From Isochrysis galbana (lineage: Eukaryota > Haptophyta > Isochrysidales > Isochrysidaceae), in NCBI GenBank assembly GCA_018136815.1, contig CM030935.1, positions 3,670,299 through 3,734,298 of the forward strand: 64,000 bases of DNA, given 5' to 3'. This document shows positions 1-9,725 of this stretch, piece after piece; position 1 is the first letter of the stretch, and every line of letters begins with the position of its first letter. A program made the translations under genes and the position numbers. The notes beneath the pieces are model-generated. The model searched no databases. It was given only the letters and a program-made list of their open reading frames with translations, and had not been told where the DNA came from.

Positions 1-687
1 TGATGCCCTTTGCCTTGAGCTCGCTCTGCTTCGCGAGGTAAGCGGGCACCTGCAGAGCAGCACGTGCGGACGTCGACATAAAGCAGTCATTGCTGGAACG
101 GTTCATTGCTGAAACGCTCTTGTACTGCTGCGCGTGACATGGCTTCGTGCCACCTCACATTTCTCCCCCTCCCCCCCACTTTCCTCTCTCCCTCCCCCGC
201 CCTCATCCCCCCCCCCCCCCCAGGTTGCGTCAAGCGGCAAAGGCTCAATTGCCGCAAGCTCTCGTGCTTCTGCCCCCGCCATGCTACCCTGTACTCTGCA
301 ATTTTAATCAGGTGTTCCTCCCCCCCCTCCCTCGCCAGTACCTCCGACGCAGCCTCTCCACGTCGCAAACCCTCCTCCCCCCCCCGCCCCCTTCCCCCAG
401 GTCAGACGCCCCACTCCCCCGCCCCCCACACACTCCCCACCCCCCCATCCCCCTGCCTCTCTCCCTTCTTCCTTCACCTGCAGGTTGGATCAGGTGGGCG
501 TGAAGGCCCCTGGCAGCCCCACGATGATGGTCTTCTTCCCGGCGCCAGAGGTGTGCTGCGCCATGTCGACAGCCTCGTTGGGCCACGCCTTGTACAAGCT
601 GACGGCGGGGACGCGGTCGCCTGCCTTGGCCGCAAGCGCGCGCGCGAGGTGAGGACGGGCAATCGTTGGCACGGCGCGGCGGAGCAT
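1..687 (-). CDS. PRDX5/PrxII-type peroxiredoxin with in-frame TGA at the peroxidatic position (probable selenoprotein), 3' end outside window
   Basis: Thiol/selenol peroxidase of the atypical 2-Cys Prx5 family, which reduces H2O2 and organic peroxides. Exon 1 is 478-687 (ATG at 685-687), intron 50-477 (GT...AG, C/T-rich), and exon 2 starts at 49 and runs off the window. The N-terminus (MLRRAVPTIARPHLARAL) looks like a mitochondrial or plastid presequence. It is followed by the family motifs GDRVPAV and IIVGLPGAFTPT. The next codon, where the catalytic Cys of GAFTPxC belongs, is TGA (490-492). The frame then continues SNLQ, splices in phase to VPAYLAKQSELKAKGI, and matches the family helix that follows the active site. 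Family continuity across the TGA argues for selenocysteine over a stop. The required SECIS element would lie 3' of the gene, beyond position 1, so it cannot be seen. The alternative is a Cys-to-stop mutation in a dead gene. Confidence 0.82.
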
Positions 688-1100
688 CCTCTCTCTCTCT
701 GCCCCCCTCCCTCTCTCTCTCCTCTCCCTCCCTCTCCCTCCGTCCCGGCCTCTCGCTCGCTCCTTCTATTCTCTACTCTTGGCGAGAGAGAGAGGAGAGA
801 GAGAGAGAGAGGAGAGGTGCAGAAGGGGCGGGAGGGGGGATGATGGGGGGAAAGGGAAGGAGAGGCGAGGGGAGCTGAGGCGCTCCTCTCAGAACTAAGC
901 GATCGGCGAAGAAGGACTGAAAGGGAGAAGGCGAAGGGAGGAGAGTGAGAGCGAACAGAAAGGAGAAAGTAGGTAAAAGAAGCTGAGTGAGAAGTGAAGA
1001 GTAGGGAGAGGGAGAGAGAGAGGGCCCTTCTGGGCCGAGGGCGGCCGCGCGGCGATCGCCCCCCCCCCCCCCCCCCCTCCCCCCCTCCCCCCCCCTTCCG
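688..1100. repeat. Purine/pyrimidine low-complexity 5' region of the peroxiredoxin gene
   Basis: CT tracts at about 690-770 and GA tracts at 780-1020, then a C-rich run at 1060-1096. It begins directly at the ATG of the peroxiredoxin gene, so it is probably its 5' UTR and promoter region. Long ORFs here are simple-sequence artefacts. Confidence 0.8.
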
Positions 1101-2010
1101 CGCGCGCGCGCTCGCCCCCATCCTCTTCCGACAGAATTCACAAATAGACTATATATCTACTATCTACATCTAGGGAGTACGGTCGCACAGCAATGACTCA
1201 ACAGCGCAACTTGACAAGTCGCCGCAGTTGAGTCAAAGTTGAGTCCCCGTTGAGTCGCTGCAAACCCCCCCGAAGGTATGTAGGAGTAAGTAGTGGATCA
1301 CAATCGAGAATTGAGAACGCTGTCGTAAGAGGAAGAGCATCTGGGTCCGAATGAGTTTTGTAGTAGAATAGTATAATCCATGGCGTTCGCGATTGAATTG
1401 GGACCTCGTGGCTCTCTGGCTCTCTCGAACCTGCACCGTCCCTAAACTCATGCTACGACTCGTCACGTACTCGCTAGTATCTAGTATCTAGTATTCTACA
1501 TTCTACAGCCTACCGTTATACATATTAGCCCGGTCACTCACTCTTTTTAACCACTATTTCCCACCTCCCCTGGGTGTCCAAGGATTCCGCAAGGTCCCCC
1601 CTACCTGCCCCGGCAACTCCCTCCCCCCTCCGAACGACCCCCTCCCGCCCCACAAAGGGCAATGGCGTCGGTGAGGGACCGCCCTCCCTTCCCCCGCGCG
1701 TGGCGGGCTATTTTGGGAGATTGAGGCGGGCGCTCACGGGAGGCGGGAGGGAATCAGAGTCAGAGTGGTGAATGTGGGGCGCATCACTCTTAGAAACGCG
1801 GAGCTTCCGCGACGTCCGATCGCCCGCGATCGGCCGAAGAATGGCATGGAGGTGGTGGCCATGCAGAGCCCAGAGCTCTCGCGAGCAGGGTGGGGGGTCA
1901 CTAGTAGGTCGCACGCTGGTTCTTGAGGGTCGCACACACTCGCACTAACCCATCCTGGCCCCTCGCACCGCAGGAATGCCTCGATTCGATCCGGCCCGAC
2001 GCCCAGGGCC
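1101..2010. other. No recognisable gene
   Basis: Mixed-composition DNA. I see no protein-family signature, no tRNA-like sequence and no repeat shared with the rest of the window. Confidence 0.5.
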
Positions 2011-2129
2011 ATGGCCCCTATTGACGTCGACAAGCGCTCGATTGGACGCCTGGAGGTGCAGCTCTTCAAGTGGCCGTGCGGCGTGCGGCGCGACGGGCCG
2101 GTCGCGACCCGGCTGTTCCGGGCCTGCCT
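2011..2129 (+). CDS. Possible cyclophilin-like exon fragment
   Basis: The frame from ATG 2011 reads MAPIDVDKRSIGRLEVQLFK and later PVATRLFRACL. This recalls the start of the cyclophilin fold (G-R-x-x-x-E-L-F, then P-x-x-x-x-N-F-R-x-L-C). The exon could end at 2129 before GTAACC. The middle does not fit the family, the Asn of the NFR motif is missing, and no downstream exon with the FHR or GGDF motifs was found. Most likely this is a relic or a chance resemblance. Confidence 0.2.
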
Positions 2130-2843
2130 GTAACCCCCAAAGCCTCCTGGCCCGGCCCCACGCGTTCGCGCCCAGCCTCTGCACCGCAAAATTCGCCCTC
2201 GCCGCCGCGCGCGGACCCCGGCACCACTGCACCCGTCCCCAAGCCTTCCCAAGTATCTTCACCCGCTATCCAGCTATCCAAGTCGATAGGCAGCCTACGG
2301 ACGCGTGGGTTGCCAAGGATGGAGTCTTAGGAGCCTTACCCGGATCCTGGGAACAGTCCATCTCCACAGTCTCACCTCCGCCTTCACCGCAAAGGCGTGC
2401 GCCGAGGCCGCTAGGTACATGAATTTGGCTCATGGGGCGGAACCATTTCATGTGATGAGTGTTAACTTGCCCTATGCAAGCTGAGGGGCAAGGAAGTGCC
2501 AGCGGCAAGCGCAGTCGCGTTCGAAAGTTGGGCACTCGGGCCCGTTCGGCCCGTAGCCTTGGTCTTGTTTTCGGTGTGGCGCGTGCTGTTGACACAGATA
2601 CATACACCTATGCACCCCTCCAAATCTCCCCCCCTCGCATGCATGCCCCCGGCTCCCATTCTAACGAGGGAAAACCCATTGAGGCGGACCGACCTACGTC
2701 GGGCGACTCTCCGGGAAAAAGCACCGGGGGGGGGGGGAAGACCTCTCGTCAAAGAAGAAGAACGGCCCTTACCAGCTCACGCCGCGAGCGGTTCTCGAGA
2801 AATAAATAAGCAACTGCGCCCCGATGATACCTGCCACAGGTGT
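2130..2843. other. No recognisable gene
   Basis: Only overlapping short ORFs without family resemblance, and a G homopolymer at about 2727-2739. Confidence 0.45.
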
Positions 2844-3377
2844 ATCCCAAGTAGGGGTAGGCATCTTTATCCGGATATTTGTCTTGGATATCTCTGGGGG
2901 GGGTCCCAAATGGATATATCTCGGATACTTCCTGGATATTTGGGGGGGTGGGGTGGGGTGGGGGGGAGATAATTTTAGCCTTTTGGGGGGGGGGGCGGGG
3001 GGCACTAACATTGACCATGCAGATGTGAGCAGGAATTCACCAAGCACGTGCTTGGGTGGTGGGCATCTAACCACACCAAGTTATTAACTTGGGCCTTAGC
3101 TGCAAGGGTGGCTCTTTGTCTGAGCCCCAAACCCAGCTTCTTCAGAACTTGTGTTTTCATTGTTGAAATGTTTGTTTGGTGCTGATCGGGCTAGTGCCTT
3201 AGGAAGCGTCGGTGATGTTGCGGTATAACCGCAATAAGCGCAACGACGGCGGCGCGTGACGCGGACATTGGATATTTGCTTGGATATTTGGGGGGGGCGG
3301 ATGGATATTTCTTTGATATTTCTCATGGATAAATGGGGCATTTTCAATGGATAAAGATGCCTACCCCTAATCCCAAG
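2844..3377. mobile_element. Non-autonomous hAT-type MITE with terminal inverted repeats and 8-bp target duplication
   Basis: The element body is 2852-3369 (518 bp). Its ends are perfect 21-bp inverted repeats: 2852-2872 begins TAGGGGTAGGCATC, and 3349-3369 is its reverse complement. Identical 8-bp copies of ATCCCAAG flank it at 2844-2851 and 3370-3377. A TIR starting T/CAGGG and an 8-bp duplication are the hallmarks of hAT-superfamily DNA transposons. The interior has no coding frame. It contains several GGATATTT-type motifs and G runs next to both ends, which may be subterminal transposase-binding repeats. Its TIR differs from that of the autonomous hAT at 9478-13216, so a different transposase would have moved it. 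Confidence 0.9.
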
Positions 3378-3485
3378 ACGTCTTGAGCCGCTCCCTTCCC
3401 ATCTCCCTCCTGTCGCCAGCCGCCCCCCCTCCGCCCGTTTGCTAATGCAAACGGGTCTCGTTTCTCACCACACTCCACACTCCAT

Positions 3486-3977
3486 CGGGGGGGGGTGCAA
3501 ATCCCCCCATCCCCCCCTCTCCCTCGTTCCATTCTCTTCCGCCCCGGTCCCTGCGGCGCGTCGCCATGCGGCGCGCCACCGCCTGCTCTCAGAGGTCCTT
3601 CAGGGGCGCCCAGAGGGCCAGCAGGGGCAGCTCAGGGGGCAGTGGAGGCTGGGGCTCAGCCCCTGGCCCCCCCTGCCTCTCCCTCGCTCGCCTCGCTGGC
3701 CTTGCTTGGGTGCCGCCCTGAGTCCTGAGTCCCCTGTCTGCCTGGCGACCAGGGATGGGGGGGGGAGTCAGTACGAGAGCTGGCCCATGCCCATGCGGGC
3801 CTGGGAGTGCGGCTCGCGGCCCGCGCCCACTAGGGGTCTGGGCCAGAATGATGATTGCCCAGCCCCTGCCAAAGGGCAGGGGCTGAGGTTGAATGTACGG
3901 GCCCACCCCGGGGGGTGTCCGCGATGGAGAGAGGGGGGCGCGAGGCCCCCATTGACCCCCACTTTTAAAAGTAGGTT
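3486..3977 (+). mobile_element. Retroposon copy, stem-loop-ended superfamily (variant E)
   Basis: Shares with other copies the block around GCTCAGGGGGCAGTGGAGGCT (3631-3651) and CTGCCTCTCCCTCGCT, the GCGACCAGGGATG block (3747) and the end segment from GTGCGGCTCGCGGCCCGC (3808) to a terminal palindrome ACTTTTAAAAGT plus AGGTT (3961-3977). The segment 3808-3977 is closely repeated at 30400-30597. The GCGACCAGGGAT block also occurs at the stop codon of the LINE fragment at 47.8 kb, which suggests this is LINE-like 3' UTR sequence. The left border is uncertain and no target duplication was found. Confidence 0.65.
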
Positions 3978-4084
3978 CCCCTCCGCGTCAAACGAGGGGT
4001 ACCAAATGAAGGCAGACGACCTAATGGCGTCGAAAATGTGCATATTTCTCATTAGATTCTGCCTAATATCCCATTACCAGTAGC

Positions 4085-4165
4085 ATACCCATACCCTTAG
4101 ATCTCGTGATAAAACCTCAATCTTGACTGGGTGAATTTTCACCCTTAGAAGTTAAAAACCCTGTT
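4085..4165. repeat. Dispersed repeat F, copy 1
   Basis: About 75 bp with the core TGAATTTTCACCCTTAGAAG. An inverted, diverged copy lies at 59250-59325. The repeat contains no ORF. Confidence 0.7.
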
Positions 4166-4499
4166 TGACCGCCCTACAGCATCACAGTCTTGCGCTTGGC
4201 GGCCGTAGTCTCCCTTGATAAGAAGTTTGAGCGGACGATGCGCGAGATCTTGCGCGTCGACGACACGCGCCCCGGGAGATTGTGGGATTTCTCTCTATTC
4301 TTGTAGTCTTGTCTTCCTAGAGAGGGCTAGACGCGATGAACTACCATGTTTGAGCTCTGGTAGAGAGCACTCTAGAGTTCACCGGGCACAAGAGCAAAGG
4401 AGAGTACTGTGCAAGTAGTGCTCCACGTGGGCGCGGACGAAACGAATCTCACAAGGGGGAGAAGAAGACGGGGAAGAGGGGGGTCGCGAGGGGGGGAAG

Positions 4500-7231
4500 A
4501 TGGCGGGGAGCGCGAGTGCGTGCCACCGGCTGAGCGAGGGCATGGGGCGGCTGGGCTGCACGGCCGCCCGACGGGCGAGCGGCGCGAGGGCTGTGCTTGC
4601 CAGATATCTCTCTCACTTCTTCCACTCAAAGGGAGAGGAAGGGCTGCGCCGGAAGCACGAGGTGATTCTGGTACAAGTCAGCGCCATCTGCTTGCTCTCG
4701 ATTTGTGTCTGCCTCATCATCGCGCTCGATTCTGTGCACTGCGTCGCCCCGATACTGCTCGGCATTAACACAGCCTTTAGCTGCATCCTTCTCGAGCCGC
4801 CGAAGCCGGGACTTCTCGCGCACATGAAGAGCTACCAAGCTAGTGCATTTCTCATGCTCATGAGCTGGCACATCCTCTTTCTCGAAGCGGCGCCGCCTCC
4901 CACGGGCTTCACGCTTGAGCCCTTCATGATCGCCTGCGTAGTCTTCACGGGACAGCTCATGCTTGCGATACGGCAGTATCCCATGTCCTTCAAGTTGTAT
5001 ATGCTGGTCGTGACAACCGTGCTGCACAGGTTCGGGCCCGTTTTTTCCATCGGCACAAGCGAAGCCATTCTCGCGATCAGCGGGAATCTGCTAGGGATTC
5101 TATGCGGCTATGCAATAGACTCGGACCGGCAACGACTGCTCGCGACGTTGCAGATCGCCTCCATCAATCGGCGCGCAGATTCTCGGCTCAACCATGTGAT
5201 TAAAGGGCATTGTGGAGGCGCCAACGGATTAATTAGCGCCTTACTTGTTGAGCTGGAGGAGGAGCCGGATCTTAGACTGTTGCGACTTGCACAAGAGAGG
5301 CTGAAGGAGATTCAATGGATGTTGGATGAAGCAGCTGATTGGTGCCACTCGCGCGAGGTGTTCGTGCAGCTGGAGTCCGGCACCTACATCACGCATTTGA
5401 GCAAAGTTGCTGCCCGATCGTTCCTCAAGGCCCAAGCAGGCACTTGTAGCACAGTGACCTCCATTGATGCGGTCATGGTGGATCACAACCTCTTTCGACT
5501 CCTTGTCCACGAGGGACTTTCCAATGCCAAAAAATACTGCGAGCCGGGGACGTTGATCGGTGTTAATGCATCATTGGAGGAAGGTACGACTCCTGTGTTT
5601 GATACGGGATGGTCACACATCCGTTGCTGCTGGAGGCCAATAGACTAGTTCGTGCGGTTTCTCGGGTGACGAATAAACAGGACACCTGTTTTCCCGCCCA
5701 TCCATCGCCGAAACCTTCTCGGCCGACTTCATGTAATCCCTGTTTGCTCTTATCCGGGAGCTCTGCTCCGACATTCATGCGGCCTCTCACCTACATCGAT
5801 TGTCTGTATGTTGTCAGATGGGTCATCCACCATGTTGCATGTTTCCATCACCAACGAGCCTCGGAAAGGAGCGCGGCAATTGACCAAATCGGAGTGCGCG
5901 CAAGCCTTCGTTTCGCGGACCAAGCGGATTGATTCGGTCTCTGATGCGAGGACGACGAGAAGGTAGGCAGCCGACCCTTGGGCGAGCAAATCTCGGAGCC
6001 ATGCACGCGACTGACGGAAGAGCACCATCAGTCAGTCGCGTGCACACATCAGCCGAACCCCGCCCCTTTACACTCAAATCAATTCCGACCTCACGTGATC
6101 TCAGCGATGGCGTGGGTCTCGCGTCCGTGAAGCTCGCTGTCCATACGGTCGGCGGGACGGCGTGGCTGCATGCGGATAAGAAGTTCACGACGTTACACAT
6201 CAAATTACCGGCTGCTCGATGTATTCCTGAGGATGGGGCCCCGGATGATTCTTGCGTGCTACCCATTTGCGGTGGTGCAGCTGTCGCATCTTCTATCACA
6301 GCTCTGCCTGCACCATCAGAGCGGCCTTGCGCCCCCAAAACCACTGAGGGCAATGAGCGGACGCCACCTAAAAGTGTGGCTCCTCCCAATGCTTCTCTTG
6401 CCATGGCCACCTACTCGATCAGCAAGGAGACACTATCTCAGAGCGAGATCTTGGTCTCGGAGCAATGCGAGGAATTGGTTCTCGCCGTCGCCGATAGCAC
6501 ACGGACCGCCGAAGCTGCGGATGCAAATGCCAGTGACTCGTCCCGTCCGGTCTGTATCGGCATCGATGACTCCTTGATGCTACGGAGGATGCAGGTGAAC
6601 TTTTGCCGCGCAGTCTCTTCACGGTTGAACTTGCTTCGCAGTCCTGCACGCTATGGTGCTCTCATTATACTCTCGTACCTTGCAGGCGGACCTCTTCCGC
6701 GTGTTTCTCAAAGCTGATGAGAATCGCAGCATAAGCATCGGAGGTGCCGTTGACGAAGTCGAGGCGTTTGTTGACGTAGTCATGGGGCGTCGCTGCCGGT
6801 AAGTCGCCGCATCATGCCTTTCCCCCCAAAATTGCACCGCTTCCCTCGGGACGCACAGCCTGAAGCCTCAAAATTGGTTGTACGCCTTGACGTCTTGTGC
6901 TAGGATGCTTAAGCCCGCAGAACTTCCTCCTGCTGACATTGCGGTGCTCGATGAGAATATTGATGTTGAGGAGTGCGACATCACCGTGCGTGGATCTGAC
7001 CTCGCAAGGAATCTGAGAGATGAAGGCTTCGAGGGGGTCATTTGCATTCTTACGGGGTCTAATCGCAATGTCGTGGAGGAGCTTTTAAATCTGCCGCATG
7101 TCGACTTGGCATTTGAGAAAGGTGGAAACCTTAAGTCCATTGCTGACGCATTGTCGCGTGCGCATGCCGAACGCAAGCAGAAGCCCAAGATGGCACGCAT
7201 GGCGAATACATCGTGTGAGCGCCTCTTATGA
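4500..7231 (+). CDS. Membrane-bound hybrid histidine kinase with C-terminal receiver domain
   Basis: Two-component sensor kinase of about 719 aa. Exons 4500-5583, 5818-5962, 6105-6594, 6686-6798 and 6904-7231 join with GT-AG introns of 91-234 bp and give an uninterrupted frame. Residues ~55-185 hold several hydrophobic helices (a membrane sensor region without a recognised ligand domain). The phosphoacceptor region is near residue 231 (RLNHVIKGHCGGANGL). The ATPase N-box follows near 337 (HEGLSNAKKY), then VSITNEPRKGA and the G2-type motif DGVGLASVKLA near 410. The receiver domain starts at ~559 (VCIGIDDS), with phospho-acceptor Asp in VLDEN (~625), switch Ser/Thr in LTGS (~660) and conserved Lys in EKGG (~681). 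The classical DxGxG box is poorly conserved. No output domain follows, so a separate Hpt/regulator would be needed, as is known for eukaryotic hybrid kinases. The ATG at 4500 is the first in frame after a purine tract. Confidence 0.85.
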
Positions 7232-7394
7232 AGCAACGAGTGACGAAGTTTGGTGAGAGAGGGAAGAAGCAAGCATACACAACTGAGGACGGCTTGAGCT
7301 CAAGAATGCTCGGCTTGCCTTGATTTGGTATAGAATCCGTCTCCCTACTTGTAAATAGCACCGCGCTCGACCACCGACTACTCGCCTTTATAGC

Positions 7395-8174
7395 CCCGTG
7401 CCTTATACAAAAAACCTTCTAATATTCTTACCGCACTCGCGGCGAATGGATCCACTACCTACAGCACGTAGCATACTTTCTACACCCCCACTCCCCCGGC
7501 CCTTCTCCCCCCGCCATAAGGCGGCTCCCCCCGTGCACTACTAGGGGGATAGGGGTGAAGGGCTTAGATATGGTCCGGTGGCCCGCGCCTCCCCCCGGTG
7601 ATCATTCCCCCCCTTCCTCCTGTGTCTCCGAGTGGGCGGCGGCCTCAGCCCCGACTTATCCTGTAAACAGGTGCGGGACTTACCTATTTTCCGGTGAGCG
7701 GAGCTCTCGCTCCGCCCACCCCCTTCTCCGCGCGCTCTCTCCCCTCTCCTGCAGGCACGCGCGATGGCGCGCCTGCGGCAGGCCTCCAGCTGCCCTGTGG
7801 CGGCCCTTGGAGGCTCCTGGAGGCCAGCTCAGGGGGCAGAGGAGGCTGGGGCTGGGCCCTGGCCTCCCCTGCCTCTCCCTCGCTGGTGCTCCCGAGCCTC
7901 TGGGGCCCCCAATCTGCACCTGTCTGCCTGTCGACTAGGGGGGAGGGGGGGTTGGAGCGATGGGCTGGTCACGAGGGGCCAGGATGGGCGAATGGGGCGA
8001 GCCTGTGGGGAAGGGAGTGGGTCAGTAGGGCAGTGGCCTCCTGGCAAGCCATCAGGCGTGCCAGGAGGATGGGTGGTTCCTCCCCCATGGCAGGGGAGGA
8101 GTGGAGAGAGGGGGGGGCTCGTGCCCCCCCATGGGGCAACCAAGTATAAACTTAGTTGCCCGTGCCTTATACAA
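7395..8174. mobile_element. Retroposon copy A2 with 16-bp target duplication
   Basis: The body is 7411-8158 (748 bp). It is flanked by identical 16-bp copies of CCCGTGCCTTATACAA at 7395-7410 and 8159-8174. The right end carries the family palindrome AGTATAAACTTAGTTG preceded by a C/G-rich GTGCCCCCCCATGGGG segment. The left end starts AAAACC. The interior is shared with copy A5 at 48.2-48.8 kb from the GGGCTTAGATATGGTCC block (7558) on. A long direct duplication is typical of target-primed reverse transcription. No coding capacity is evident, so mobilisation in trans by a LINE is likely. Confidence 0.85.
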
Positions 8175-8201
8175 GTATAGTAAGTAGCTGAGTACATAAC
8201 T

Positions 8202-8264
8202 AAGTTTCTTCTTAGTTCGCCCATGGGGGGGCACGACCCCTCCCCCTCTCCACTCCTCCCGGTG
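8202..8264. mobile_element. Inverted terminal fragment of the same retroposon family (A6)
   Basis: AACTAAG...CTTAGTTCGCCCATGGGGGGGCAC reads as the reverse complement of the terminal segment of A2. It lies only about 30 bp beyond A2's duplication, in head-to-head arrangement. The similarity stops at about 8264. Confidence 0.7.
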
Positions 8265-8271
8265 CTGTTGT

Positions 8272-9247
8272 CGGCGGCGGCGTCGTGTGGGGAATCGGGG
8301 AGGGTTGGGTGGATTGGAGGTAGAAGAGGTGGTGTGCTATGGCGGCGGCGAGTGATGAGTCGGCGGCGAGTGGGTAGGGATGGGCGATGGCGAGCGCGGG
8401 AGGGGGGGTGGTCGGGTGGGGTTGCTGAGGGGCGTGTGTCGGAAGGTGGGGAAGGGTGTGGTAGGTGGGTGAAGGCAAGGGAAGGGAGATGGGTATGGGG
8501 GGGGTGATGATTGTAGAGGTGGAGCGGTGACGGGGATGGGACGGCGCCCGGCGGAAGCCGGTAGAGGTTGGAGTCAATGAGAGGGGGGTGGCCGGGCGAG
8601 GAGTGCGAGGAGGGGTGATGGGGTTGGTTCGGCTGGGGCAGATTGGTGAAGGTATGCTGGGGGTTTGGCAGAGGGGGGAAAAGGTGGGTAGTGGGGAGGG
8701 CAGGGACGGCGGTGAGGGCGTCGGGCGGGTCGAGAGGTGAGGGCTTGGGCGTGGCAAAAGGCGGGAGAGGGGAGTAGAACGCTGGCTGTGCGGGTGTGGC
8801 GGTGGTATCGGTGTGTTGTGGCCAGTGTGGCTGTGGTTGTGTGGATTGTGGGTAGACCATGTGAGATGGCTGGTGAGAGCTGGGTGAGGCGGATGGGGCT
8901 GGAGGAGCGGCGGTGGTGGGGATGCGAGGAGTGAGGAGAGGATGGGAGGGTGAGGAAGGCACCCCTCCGCTACCATGTTGTGGATCGTGTCGAGCTGTGG
9001 CTGTGGTACGACTGGGTGTGAGTGGAGGATGGACTGTAACATGAAGTGTATGGCCCGAATGAGGCATGGAGGGAGGACAATGGGGAGCCGGGGAAGCGTG
9101 CGGGGACGGGGCCGAAGACATGGGCGCGCTCTCAGCCATCACGGGGCACAGCAGCACGGGGACGGGGACGGAGGATGGACGAGGGGGCACAGGGGGCGCT
9201 CGAGCGGTGGCGCAGAGCGTAGTCAAGACACGGAGGGAAAACGTCAC
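8272..9247 (-). CDS. Proline/serine/histidine-rich ORF, function unknown (possibly not a gene)
   Basis: A frame open for about 325 codons from ATG 9247 down to 8272. It then reads on into the retroposon fragments, so any real 3' end has been replaced or lost. The composition is Pro, Ser, His and Thr with little repetition and no recognised domain. Proline-rich open frames can arise by chance in GC-rich DNA, but the His/Leu-containing stretches are less monotonous than typical spurious ORFs. The hAT element at 9478 inserted 230 bp upstream of its start. It could be a retroelement gag-like remnant or a low-complexity host protein. Confidence 0.3.
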
Positions 9248-9725
9248 GCGCGGGGGGGGAGGGAATCGCGCGGGAAAGAACTAGACAAAAGGGGGCCGGA
9301 AACTCAAGGAAGCACTCGGGGAGAGACGGGAGGGGAGAGAAGGGGGAGGGCTTCCGCGGGGGAGCCGGGGAGAGGGGAGGAGAAGGAAGGGGGGGGCGGA
9401 CCGATACGGGACGATACGGGGAGAAGGGAGCTGGGGCGCGGCGACGGAGAGGGAGTCGCGCGGGAAGACCTAAAAATCAGGGTTGGGGTAACAGTACTGT
9501 TATAAGCTCTCAGTATCAGTAACAGCTCCAAAATGTCAAACCACTGATATCAGCTGTCAGCTACTGGACTACCATTAAAGAACCTGATCTACTAATATAA
9601 TACTCTTTTATGGTTAGAACCGTCACGCGCGAAGGCGAAGACGGACCCTTGGCGGCTTGGCGGTTGTGCTACGCGCCACCCCCTCCCTCCCTCGCCCTTT
9701 CCCTCTCTGCCCCCCTGCCAACTGA

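Noticed and set aside
106-843. Long plus-strand ORF opposite the peroxiredoxin gene
   Set aside because: Pro/Ser/Arg composition from C/T-rich intron and 5' UTR sequence; it is antisense to a clearly recognisable gene.
2896-3002. G runs as a G-quadruplex regulatory element
   Set aside because: They lie inside the MITE and are better explained as part of its subterminal repeats.
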